From: Anticarsia gemmatalis
Taxonomy: Eukaryota; Arthropoda; Insecta; Lepidoptera; Erebidae
Reading direction: 5' to 3'
Assembly (NCBI RefSeq): GCF_050436995.1
Contig: NC_134773.1
Coordinates: 5,568,092 to 5,632,091 of the forward strand
Length of the DNA stretch: 64,000 bases
The position numbers were made by a program, and so were the translations under genes. The notes under the pieces are model-generated. The model did not search any database and was not told the DNA's origin. It worked only from the letters and a program-made list of their open reading frames with translations. The first letter of the stretch is position 1, and the number at the start of each line of letters is the position of its first letter. Shown one piece after another: positions 33,206 through 43,107 of the stretch.

Positions 33206-33370
33206 TTTAGTATATAATAAGGTGAGTTGCTGTCAGCTGATGCTCAATACTAACAATCCCGTGAACTTCTATGTTAAGAATCACTTAGTGAGTCTGTCAG
33301 TGATAGTCTGCTAATATTTTTAAGAACGTCTTATTGGTCGGAGTCAAGATAGAGCAAAGTCGGTGCATGT

Positions 33371-36300
33371 TCAGCGGCGCGGCGCGGGCGTGTGCGAGTG
33401 CGCGGCCGTGTGGCGCGCGCGGCGCACGCTGGCCGCGTGCATGGAGGAGCGGCGGCGCGACGCCAGCGAGCCCGAGCGCGTGCGCAGCGAGCGCACCGCC
33501 TCCTCCGCCTCCTCCTCGTCCGCCGCCGCCGAGCCCGCCGCCTCCTCCGCGCCCGACGCCGCCGAGCCCGCCGACCGCGCCGAGCCGCCCGAGCCGCGCG
33601 ACGACCCGCCCAGCGAGCCCTGCGAGTGAACCGCCGGTACGTTACGTTCGTGTCACTCGCGGAGGCGCGACGGTTACCGAGTCGCCGCTCGACTCACCTG
33701 CAGCGGTCTCTCGGACCGGTCGAAGCTGAACACGAAACGCAGCTCCTTCCAGAACCGCACGTGGACCGGCTCGCCGTTGAGGCGCGCGCGCCGCACCGCG
33801 CCCCACGCGAGATCGCAGCACGACAGCACCAGACCCAGCGCGCTGCCCACCACCAGCACCAGGAACAGCCCCAGGAAGTTCATCATGGACAGTTTCTCGC
33901 TCTCCCGATCTTCCACTTGCTGGAATTACAAAAAAGTACGTGACCGACGGTTCGAGAACGTGCCTACATCCCATGCGACATTATATCGTCATATGCGAGG
34001 CGGCGGTACCTTGCAGGCGCCGCCGCCGTGCTTCTTCTTCCACCAGGTCTCCTGCATCTCGCGCAGCGTGCCCGCCTCCTGCAGGTTCAGCAGGCCCAGG
34101 TTCAGCGCCTGACGGAACGTCGAGTCTGGGGACACATTCACGCGTCTCACACATTAACACATTAAACCGTTTATTTCTTGTTCATAAAAATAAGATAGAT
34201 CATATCAAAAATAACATGATTGCTAATCTGTCATTGTTAATCATGTACATAATATGTGCAACAAAGAGCTACATACAGGTAAATAGCAACGCTACTCACT
34301 TTTTTTCATAGCGATGCCGTAACCCTTGCTGTCGAGCAGCGAGCCCACCTGTGAACGATGACGTCACGGTTACACGTGCAGCCGGATGCAGGGTGAGGGG
34401 TCGTGAGAGGTCGTGAGAGGTGGTGAGTAGGTGCGAGACTCACCTTGATGACCTGGCAGTTGCGCTCGATCTCATAGTCGATGGTGGTGGACTCCATCAG
34501 GAACGCGTAGTTCTCGGTCATCACTCTGCACGTTCACGCCACATGTACATTAAATAGCTCAGTATATAAGTAGGTACTTAAGTCGCAACTTGCATACAAT
34601 CAACTGACAATGAACGTACTTTTGGATTCCTTCCGGATTAGAGTCGGGCATTTTGTGCTGCTTCATGTGCTCGAACATGTCCCTGTACAGCTTGTTCTCT
34701 GAGTGCTGGAACAGCGCACATACGTTACACCACTTACACGGTCACATACATATGGACATGTGTATGACATGTCCGGTCAGACACAGAACAGTGAACACTC
34801 ACTTCGAAGAAGGTGTAGGTGGAGCCCCCCGCCTTGGCGCCGTACTCGATCCCGAGCTGGTTGTTAGCGAGGTCGTTCACGCTGTGGATGAGCTCGTTGG
34901 GGGACTTCTTGGCGAGCAGCGTGGCGAGGTTGGCGGTGTACGAGCTCGTGATCACCAGCGCGAACACCCACCACGCGCTGGCCACCGCGCGCGTGCCGTA
35001 CGCCCTGCACAGACATGCCGCCACACGTCAGTCACACGTCAGCCGCACGCGACACACACCACTTACTGAACACACAACATGACGCCACGCACGAGATACC
35101 GACACGGGTGCGATCTCGGAGCCCTGCAGCAGGATGGCGCCGAGGTTGAACCACAGCGCGTTGGCAAGCGTGAACTGGTTTTCGAGCGCAGGGGGGTCAT
35201 CGATGCAGGGGTAGGGGTTCTGCCACTCCTCGTGGCACAGCCGCCCCACCACGTACAGCAGCAGCGACGTTCCCAGGTACGCGAACCCCAGGCACAGCCA
35301 CACCTGCGCAGTGCACACCGCCCGTCATACACACACACACACCGGCTCGCTTGCTCGCTGGTCGTGTTAGACAGGAGGGACAGGTCCAAGACAAACTCAC
35401 GCCGTTGGAGAAGGGGTGCAGGAAGGCGAAGAGCTTGGGCTCGGGCTGCTTGGGCGCGCGGAACAGGATGCTGATGCCGAGGTTCATGAAGGGCGTGGTG
35501 AAGTCCACGGCGCGCTCGCGCTCCGCCGTCATCGTCAGGTCCGTGATCGCGAAGTCGATGTGCTGCGCGGTGCACATTCATCTTATATCAATACAACTAC
35601 CGCTACTGTTAATAACTCTCATTTAAAACATATTTATTACGTTTACCAAAAAAGAGCTTAATAATATTGAATCAAAATTTATAAACTTTAAGTACTACCA
35701 ATGGGGTATTGTTCTAGGATAGTTAATGCGAAGAAATATTTAATGTCAAGTAATGTAAAAATAGACAAGTAGTATAATGTAAAGAACCAGTGACCTGGTC
35801 CTCCATGAGGCGGCCGAGCATGCCGTCCCACTTGCCGGTGACGTTGTCGCGCGAGCCGTACGAGCCGTTCTGCTCCACGAACGTGTAGTTGAACTTGAGC
35901 AGCTCCGCCAGCCGCTGGATCAGCTCGATGCAGAACCCTGCGACCACCGACAACACGTCACTCTCACGTCACCGTCACGACACCGTCACGACACAGTCAC
36001 GACACAGTCACACGGTGCGCAACAAACCGCTCATACGCACCTTCGTAGCGTTCGTTCCCTGACAGTCGCAACGTGGATTCTTGTTTCATCACATACGGTT
36101 TATTCTGGAACACAACATACATTGTAGTGTATCACAGACAATGTAATTATTGAACTGTGATACATGTAGGTGATAGTCGTGCGGTAGGATATAACAGGCA
36201 GTCGCGTCTGGCACAAATTACATATGTCCAAGAGTTTAAATGTAAGCACATCTTAATTAAGTTTGTTAATGAATGAAGTGTGTCGCACTGACACATACCT

Positions 36301-38133
36301 CAGCGATGAGCACGGTGAAGGTGCGGTTGACCATGGAGTCGGGCGGCGGCGCGGCGGCGGGCAGCTCGGCGCGGTGCCACGTGAGGCCGGCGCCGGGCGC
36401 CCACTGGCCCGCGCGCTGCAGCGCCCCGCCGCGCGCCAGCTCCACCACCTGCAGCTGCAGCGCGCGCCGCCCGCCGTCCGCCTCCCACGACACCGCGCCG
36501 TGCGCCGCCGACTCCCACTCCTCCTGCACCGCACTACGTGTATGTCCGTGATCGCGCGTCTCGCCGCCGCCTCCGCTCTCGCAGCTCACTCACCGAGCGT
36601 AGGTAGTTCAGCAGCGTGTCGGCGTGGAAGGCGCCCACTCTGACGTCCTCGTCGGCGGGTATGTCCGGCAGGTTGAGGCGGCGCCACGCCTGCGCCGCCA
36701 GCGCAGCGCCCAGCTGCGCCAGCAGAAGCGCGGTGGGCGGCGCCGCGACCAGCTCCTCGACGTCCGTCGCCGCCTCGCCAGCCTCCTCCTTGTAGTGCAG
36801 CGCCCACTCCGCCACCACGGCGGCCACGTCCGGCGACTCCGGGTCGAACAGTCGAAGACCTGACGAGAGTGCTCCGTCACGTGGTGCGGGGTGTGAGGGG
36901 CGAGCGCGGGGGAACGCGGCGGCCGTACTCACCGGTGATGTTGGCGCCCCCGTGGCTGTAGTCGGCGAGCGCCTGCGTGTGCAGGTCCAGCGACAGCGCG
37001 ATGTACGAGTGCCGCTCCGACAACATTCCCACGCGTTGCGCCGCATCTAGCACGCGCACCGTGCACTCCGCAGAGCACCACACTATGAAGTTCATCGATC
37101 CGGACTTCTTCAAGACCAGCAACAAGTTTCTGCAAATTATAAACAATATAAGTGTCGGGCGTGTCGGCAGACGACGGCCTCACTCGTCACGAGAGCGCGC
37201 AGTACCTGAGCAGCGCCAGGTCGTCCGCGGGTGGCAGACGCCGCACGAGCAGCGCCGGCGCGTGCTCGTCGGGCGCCAGCAGCGCGGCGCCGCGCGCGCT
37301 TCCTTCGTGCAGCAGCACGGCGCGCTGCCACCCTTTCGCCTCGAGCAGCGCCGCGCACGCCTGTACAGTACGATGTAGATAAGTTACGGTCACGGTCGTC
37401 GCAAAACCGGTCAAAGGGCGGTCAGATCGAGACCTCGGCAATAAGTTCAGGATGGGGGAACAGCTCCAGCGCTTCCCAGGTTCCGTTGGCGGGGGCGGGG
37501 TCGACGAGGAGCAGCGGCAGCGCGACGCGCGCGGCCGCGTCGGCGGCCAGGCGCAGCGCGCGCTCGTCGCCGCCGGCCAGCGCCACGAGCGCGGGCGCGG
37601 CGCCGCTGTCGGGCTCGGGCTGCGCCGCCGCCACCACGCCGGCGGGCGGCGCCAGCGCCTCGCCCGGCTCCAGCGACACGACGCGCACGGCGCCCTCGCC
37701 GCCCAGCGTCACGCCCGCCATGCTGCCCAGCTGCTGCGCGCGCCCCGGCTGCTCCACCACACCTGCCGCGTCAAACACATACTACTTCACTTTTGTCACT
37801 GAATTTGTGAAATACTTATCTTGGGGTAATTACTAGAAACGATACAAGATTAAATTTACTAATAACTACACGACTACTATATGTCATATATTGTCATAAA
37901 TACCTACCATACCTGTATAATAGTGTAATTATACATGTCATCGATCACAAACTGATATATTACATTATTGTGTATGTTATGTATGCTGGATTTGTAAAAC
38001 ACAGTTAATATTAAAACTAAAACAATGATGGTTTGGTGTACATACCGATAGTGATGTCCTGCGCGGTGACGCCGGCCAGGAGCAGCAGCAGTGCCGCCAC
38101 TGACGCCGCCGACCTCCCTGCGGCGGCACGCAT
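33371..38133 (-). CDS. Ionotropic glutamate receptor, kainate type, complete (17 exons, 944 aa)
   Basis: Exons on the minus strand: 38046-38133, 37434-37762, 37206-37360, 36933-37129, 36594-36859, 36299-36523, 36041-36104, 35795-35937, 35401-35562, 35104-35303, 34803-35004, 34620-34705, 34444-34525, 34300-34348, 34010-34125, 33698-33919, 33371-33619 (TGA at 33371-33373). All phases agree. Order: signal peptide (MRAAAGRSAASVAALLLLLA), amino-terminal domain (about 30-420), ligand lobe S1 (GFCIELIQRLAELLKFNYTF; agonist Arg504 in LTMTAERE), M1 (545-566), pore loop (Gln603 at the Q/R site in ILLQGSE), M3 (SYTANLATLL, 631-640), S2 (Glu717 in FLMESTTID), M4 (803-823) and a Ser/Arg-rich cytoplasmic tail. 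It forms glutamate-gated cation channels in neuronal or muscle membranes (family knowledge). EWQNPYPC and FLMESTTI point to the kainate rather than the AMPA or NMDA branch. The tail exon is called from its acceptor and phase only. Confidence 0.9.
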
Positions 38134-38745
38134 AGTGCCGGTCGTAGTGCACTCAGACACTCAGACGCACAGACACACAGACGCACAGACACACTAGGTA
38201 GCACAGAGCGAGGAACACTCAGCAGGGAAGTGCAATATGGTGGTCGCGCGCTCCTGCAGCACGCGACTCACGCTCACTGAAGGCGCGTGAGGGCGACGCG
38301 ACGCGCTCTCTCAGCTATTTTGGGACGAGGACGCGTCACTATTTACGCGACACAGACACGTTTATTCCACTTTGTTTTTCTTTCTTTTTATTAACGAGCT
38401 TTCTTAATTTATAAGCTTAGTTAGCTTCTACCGGCGTGATAATATTTCTTTAATTGATACTGCTTATCCTATGTGACTTAAAGATAAACTGCAGGTATGA
38501 TGTGTCAAATTTGATCAAAATCTTTTTTTGTTTTCTAAAATTACACGTCGACAGCGACACATGACGCACGACGCGCCCACCCATCGCGTTTCGTTCAAAT
38601 TTCGCACCGCCAGCGCCACGCACGAGGCCAGCAGAACTGTTTTTAAACATTGAATTAATTTTTTCTATTAAGAAATTGATAACTGAATAAAATTGCATAT
38701 TGGATTTGGACGTATTGGATTGGACATAGTTCATTGAAATATTAT
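38134..38745. other. 5' flank of the glutamate receptor gene
   Basis: Contains CAGACACACAGACGCACA-type simple repeats just upstream of the start codon (presumed 5' UTR) and AT-rich unique sequence beyond. No promoter element can be named with confidence. Confidence 0.35.
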
Positions 38746-39540
38746 AGTATAATAAATTCCACGTCTCCCTGAAATTACATAATAACTCCTGAAAACTTAT
38801 AAAATCTGCCTGAAATCTCATAAAATCTTCCTGAAACCTTATAAAATTTCCTGAAACCTTATAACATCTCCCTAAACTCTCATAATATCTCCCTGAAATT
38901 ATATTATGATAATTAATTTAAAAAAAAAAAAAAAATTACATAATTACTTCCTGGAAACGCATAACATCTTCCTGAAATCTTATGTAATCTCCCTAAATTC
39001 TCATAACACCTCCCTGAAAGCTTATAAAATCTCCCTAAAATCTTATTGCGTCTTCCTGAAATAATATTATGACTCCCTGAAATTACATAACTACTTCCTG
39101 AAAACATAAAACATCTTCTATGTAATCTCCCTAAAATGATAATATGACTCCCTGAAATAACACAATATCTTCCTGAAATATTGTTACATCTCCCTGAAAA
39201 CTTATAAAATCTCCTTGAAAAATTATTAAATCTCCCTGAAATCTCATAAAATACCCCTAAAATTATGACTATGAACGAATGACTAACTGAAATCTAATAC
39301 AATCTCCCTGAAATGTAAAACAATCACCCTGAAATGTAATACAATTTCCCTGAAATCCTATAACATCTCCCTGAAATTTCATTCATTACAACATCCTGAA
39401 ATCTTATAACATATCCCTGAAAACTCATAAAATCTCCCTGAAATCTTTAACATCTCCCTGAAATCTTTAACATCTCCCTGAAATCTTCTAACATTTTCCT
39501 GAAAACTGAAAAATCTCCTCAAAAACTCGTAAACTTCAAG
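38745..39540. repeat. Subtelomeric minisatellite, ~20-22 bp unit (CTCCCTGAAATCTTATAACA)
   Basis: About 35 imperfect units with strong internal variation (CTTCCTGAAA, CTCCCTAAAA and so on), interrupted by an A-tract at about 38921-38934. It lies between the last gene and the telomeric repeats. Confidence 0.85.
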
Positions 39541-39646
39541 TTATGAAATCTCATTGATGAATAAACGATGGTTATTTATGAATAATTGATGAATAATTGA
39601 CAAAAAATTGATAAATAATTGATGAATAATTGATGAGGAGTTAGTG

Positions 39647-39683
<37 letters not shown>

Positions 39684-39796
39684 AAAAAAAAAAAAAAAAA
39701 TATTCATGAATAATAAATGAGTAATCGAAGTGAAAGTTGGGAAAGAAGTGTGATTCCGACGCCAAGTAGGTGTGACAAGCGACCCGTATAAAGGAC
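39541..39796. repeat. Subtelomeric junction: ATTGATGAATA short tandem, two long A-tracts and a unique 75-bp segment
   Basis: ATTGATGAATA-like 12-mers (about 39555-39640), poly(A) tracts (39648-39676 and 39681-39700), then unique sequence up to the first GGTTAGG. No coding content. Confidence 0.7.
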
Positions 39797-39840
39797 GGTT
39801 AGGTTAGGTTAGGTTAGGTTAGGTTAGGTTAGGTTAGGTT
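39797..39840 (+). repeat. Telomeric (TTAGG)n tract
   Basis: Nearly nine perfect TTAGG units. This is the left-most telomeric repeat in the window and the target into which the truncated element at 39841 is inserted. Confidence 0.95.
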
Positions 39841-42324
39841 CCGCCGCCTGGGGAACTCTTCTGGAGACACTGGATACCGATCCATGGGGGCGCCCGTATC
39901 GCTGGGTCAGGGGCAAACTTCGCCCCTGGGCCCCCCCACTTACGCAAAGTCTCCAGCCCCAGGCGGTCGAGAACGTGGTGTCCGCTCTGTTTCCTCTCAG
40001 GGCGGCACACATCCCGCCGCCCATGGCTCCGCCGGGCGAGACGCCGACGACGACGACGGAAGAGGAGGAGGAGGAAATTCCCCCGGTGACCCGGGTAGAC
40101 CTGAGGGTGGCGGTGCAACGCCTCGCGGCAAAAAACACCGCCCCAGGGCCCGACGGCATTCCAGGCCGAGCGTGGGTCCTGGCTCGAGAGGCCCTCGAGC
40201 CCCGACTACTGGGGCTCTACAACGCGTGCATAGAGAGGGGCGAGTTCCCGGCACCGTGGAAGACCGGGAAGCTCGTCCTGCTGAAGAAGGAGGGGCGCCC
40301 CGCGGACTCGCCGTCCGCGTACCGGCCCATAGTGTTGCTGGACGAGGTGGGCAAGCTCTTTGAGCGCATCCTTGCAGACCGCCTCGTCGCACACCTAAGT
40401 TGTGTTGGGCCGGACCTAGCGGACCAACAATTTGGGTTCCGCAAAGGGCGCTCCACGATCGACGCAATTGCACGCGTCAGGGCCCTGGCGGAGGACGCAG
40501 TAGCCCAGGGAGAGGTCGTCTTGGCGGTGTCACTCGACATCGCCAACGCCTTCAACACCCTCCCCTGGAGCAGCATACGGGTGGCACTGGAGTATCACAG
40601 AGTGCCACTCTACCTCCGCCGCATTGTCGGGGCTTACCTAGAAGGCAGATCGATCGTCTACCCGGGTCAGAACAGTTGGTCGCGAAAAATAGTCACGTGT
40701 GGGGTTCCACAGGGGTCGGTTCTAGGCCCTCTCCTGTGGAACGTGGGCTATAATTTCGTTCTGCGCGGTGCGCTCCCGCCGGGCGTCGGCATATTCTGCT
40801 ATGCCGACGACACGTTGGTAACAGCCCGGGGGAAGACGCACCGCGACGCGGAGGTGCTGGCCACAGCTGGGGTCGCACAAGTCGTCGCTCGCATCCGGCG
40901 GCTGGGTCTGGAGGTGGCACTTGAAAAGTCGGAGGCCCTATTTTTCCATGGGCCCCGACGCCGCCCGCCACCCGGATCCAGCATAATAGTAGGCGGAGTC
41001 CACATCGGCATTGCTACGTCGATGAAGTATCTTGGCTTAACTCTCGACGGCCGATGGGACTTCACAGCCCATTTCAGTCGGCTGGCCCCCAAACTAGTAG
41101 GTGCGGCGGGCGCACTATCTCGCCTGCTGCCAAACCTCGGGGGGCCAAACAACACCTGCCGACGGCTGTACGCCGGGATCGTGCGGTCAATGGCCCTATA
41201 TGGCTCACCCATTTGGGCCAATGCCCTGTCGGCCAAGAACATCGCCGCGCTGCGACGTCCGCAGCGCGTGATGGCCGTCAGGGCCGTGAGAGGCTACCGC
41301 ACGATCTCCTTTGAAGTGGCGTGCCTACTGGCCGGAACGCCGCCGTGGGACTTGGACGCGGGGGCCCTCGCGTCACTCTATACATGGCGCGAGGAGGCCC
41401 GAGGCGGAGGCTCACTGCCAGCGCCTCAGGAAATCGAGGCGCGGAGAGCAGAGCTCCGCCAAGATGTCCTGGCGGCGTGGAAGCGACGATTGGAAGACCC
41501 CAGCGCCGGCCTCGTCACTATCGAGGCTGTGCGGCCGGCGGTCACGGAGTGGCTGGAGAGAGGGCACGGCGCGCTCACATATCGGCTGACGCAGGTCTTG
41601 ACCGGACATGGTTGTTTCGGCAAGTACCTGTGTCGCATAGGCCGCGAGCAGACGCCCAGGTGCCATCATTGTGGTGACTGCCCCGATACGGCGCTGCATA
41701 CGCTGGCACACTGCCAGGCGTGGTCGTCGCAGCGCCGTCAATTGACCGGGGTGGTCGGGAGCGACCTCTCGCTCTCGGCTGTGGTTCTGTCCATGGTCGG
41801 GAGCGAGGCAGCGTGGTCGGCCGTCGCCTCATTTTGTGAAGAGGTCATTTCCCTCAAAGAGGCGGCGGAACGGGAGCGAGAAATCAACGCTCCCCTCCCT
41901 TCCCGCGCAAGACGCACTGGGCGTCGTAGGCGCCGGGATGATCTCCGGCCCCCGTGACGCGGACCTGTGGGCGGCGGAGGCGGAACGCTCCGTCGCCTGG
42001 ACAGGGAACAGGTCCGAGAGGTGGGGAGTGCGCTGTGTGTTCCTGGCGCACCCCCGTGAAGTGGAGAGCTAGGGGGGGACAATCCTCAAGTCCGCCCCCG
42101 CTCGAAGTAGGGCCCGCATCCAAAGCGGGCCGTCACCGGCTGGGACGCGGAGTATCCGATTGGAGGTACCGCGTCCTGGCCACGTTATGGTGACTGTAGA
42201 AGGAACACCGTCAGGTTTTTAGTCGGTATGCCCATGTTAGCCGGAACGCCTTGCCGGCGGGAGAGCCCGACAGACCCCCGCTTTCCTCCCTGGGGCGGGA
42301 CATGCAGTAATGCATTTTCCTGAC

Positions 42325-42389
<65 letters not shown>
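39841..42389 (+). mobile_element. SART-like non-LTR retrotransposon, 5'-truncated (element 1, body type I)
   Basis: Begins inside ORF2, runs through the type I 3' UTR (about 369 nt) to a 63-nt poly(A), and is bounded by TTAGG on both sides. Its ORF2 text and 3' UTR are almost identical to element 4 (shared variants SWSRKIVTCG and GGVHIGIATS), so both stem from a recent common source. Truncation at the 5' end is the usual product of incomplete reverse transcription. Confidence 0.93.
39843..41957 (+). CDS. ORF2 fragment of SART-like element 1 (reverse transcriptase, endonuclease missing)
   Basis: An open frame of 704 codons, equivalent to residues 353-1058 of the complete ORF2 at 45210. It keeps all reverse transcriptase boxes (YRPIVLLDEVGKL, FGFRKGRST, SLDIANAFNTLPW, GVPQGSVLGP, FCYADDTLV) and the C-terminal zinc knuckle, but has lost the endonuclease and any start codon. 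There is no frameshift, so the copy is young, yet it cannot make a full protein. Confidence 0.9.
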   Translation, partial: AAWGTLLETLDTDPWGRPYRWVRGKLRPWAPPLTQSLQPQAVENVVSALFPLRAAHIPPPMAPPGETPTTTTEEEEEEIPPVTRVDLRVAVQRLAAKNTAPGPDGIPGRAWVLAREALEPRLLGLYNACIERGEFPAPWKTGKLVLLKKEGRPADSPSAYRPIVLLDEVGKLFERILADRLVAHLSCVGPDLADQQFGFRKGRSTIDAIARVRALAEDAVAQGEVVLAVSLDIANAFNTLPWSSIRVALEYHRVPLYLRRIVGAYLEGRSIVYPGQNSWSRKIVTCGVPQGSVLGPLLWNVGYNFVLRGALPPGVGIFCYADDTLVTARGKTHRDAEVLATAGVAQVVARIRRLGLEVALEKSEALFFHGPRRRPPPGSSIIVGGVHIGIATSMKYLGLTLDGRWDFTAHFSRLAPKLVGAAGALSRLLPNLGGPNNTCRRLYAGIVRSMALYGSPIWANALSAKNIAALRRPQRVMAVRAVRGYRTISFEVACLLAGTPPWDLDAGALASLYTWREEARGGGSLPAPQEIEARRAELRQDVLAAWKRRLEDPSAGLVTIEAVRPAVTEWLERGHGALTYRLTQVLTGHGCFGKYLCRIGREQTPRCHHCGDCPDTALHTLAHCQAWSSQRRQLTGVVGSDLSLSAVVLSMVGSEAAWSAVASFCEEVISLKEAAEREREINAPLPSRARRTGRRRRRDDLRPP

Positions 42390-42391
<2 letters not shown>

Positions 42392-42408
42392 TTAGGTTAG
42401 GTTAGGTT
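42390..42408 (+). repeat. Telomeric (TTAGG)n spacer between elements 1 and 2
   Basis: 19 bp of GGTTA repeat after the poly(A) of element 1 and before the CCCCCTCG 5' end of element 2. Confidence 0.95.
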
Positions 42409-43107
42409 CCCCCTCGTGGGTCTGCACCTTGTCGTGGTGAGGGGGCTCAGTAGCATTAGCGAAGCCAAGACAGACCCGAAGGGACCGTTTCGTTCTGAGG
42501 CCTTCAGGCTCAGAACCAGGTCCCTTCACACCGTGTGGTGGTGCGCGAGCGCCACTGCGCGAGAGAGGAAGGAAAACCTCTATAAAAAACCATGGGGGGG
42601 GCGGACTTTCATGTCCTGCCCGGGGTGGGGGTGTCCACTGAGTACTGTTCTCGGCGGACCCAAACCGCAAGCCTGGCTCAACTCTTGGGTCAGGATCGGG
42701 GGCTGCTTGTCGGAGGTTGGGGAGACAGCGGTCGCGAGGAAGAAAACCTCTATAAAAAATCACTGTGCGTGTCCCTCTGCTTGCAGAGGGCACAGGAGTG
42801 GGACGGGTGATCCGTCGGTGGGAGGGCGGGCTCTCCCGGTTTCGGTATCGTCTCCGGGAGGGCAGACTTCGGTCACCGCCTTCAAACTCGTTATCCCAGT
42901 GGAGGTGTCGTGGTCACGTCTCGCGGCCACTGCTGGGACCGAGGGCCTTGCCTTAATTGGCCGGGCCAAGAGGACTTAACCTCAATAAAAAATTTAGTTT
43001 TAAGATCCGGTGAAACCTGCCCGACCTCACCGTGTAATAGGGTTACCCAGGTACAGGGGGCTCTGCCTGGGTGGACGGTTTACTTCCCCCATACTCGTGG
43101 GACTTTT

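Larger units (their letters stand above)
31949..33370. other. Intergenic stretch downstream of the glutamate receptor; no gene seen
   Basis: Contains a short ATCCGTATC-type tandem (about 32235-32305), the tRNA-like remnant and one Helitron-like copy. A minus-strand AATAAA (TTTATT at 32555-32560 on the plus strand) lies about 0.8 kb beyond the glutamate receptor stop and is a possible polyadenylation signal for it. Confidence 0.4.

Noticed and set aside
33363..33629. Plus-strand 88-codon ORF (Glu/Ser/Pro-rich) near the glutamate receptor
   Set aside because: It lies opposite the last minus-strand exon (33371-33619), which is in phase with the receptor, has an acceptor and a plausible Ser/Arg tail; no plus-strand partner exon exists.
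38745..39540. CRISPR-like array
   Set aside because: Units are diverged, contiguous and without unique spacers, in a eukaryotic subtelomere.
41954..42193. 79-codon frame overlapping the ORF2 stop in elements 1, 2 and 4
   Set aside because: It starts on a non-ATG codon and is conserved only because the copies are nearly identical; 3' UTR structure is a better explanation.
42416..42610. Leader ORF (about 74 codons) repeated in elements 3-5
   Set aside because: No ATG start and it runs over the leader stem-loop and TATAAAA boxes; conservation reflects recent copying.
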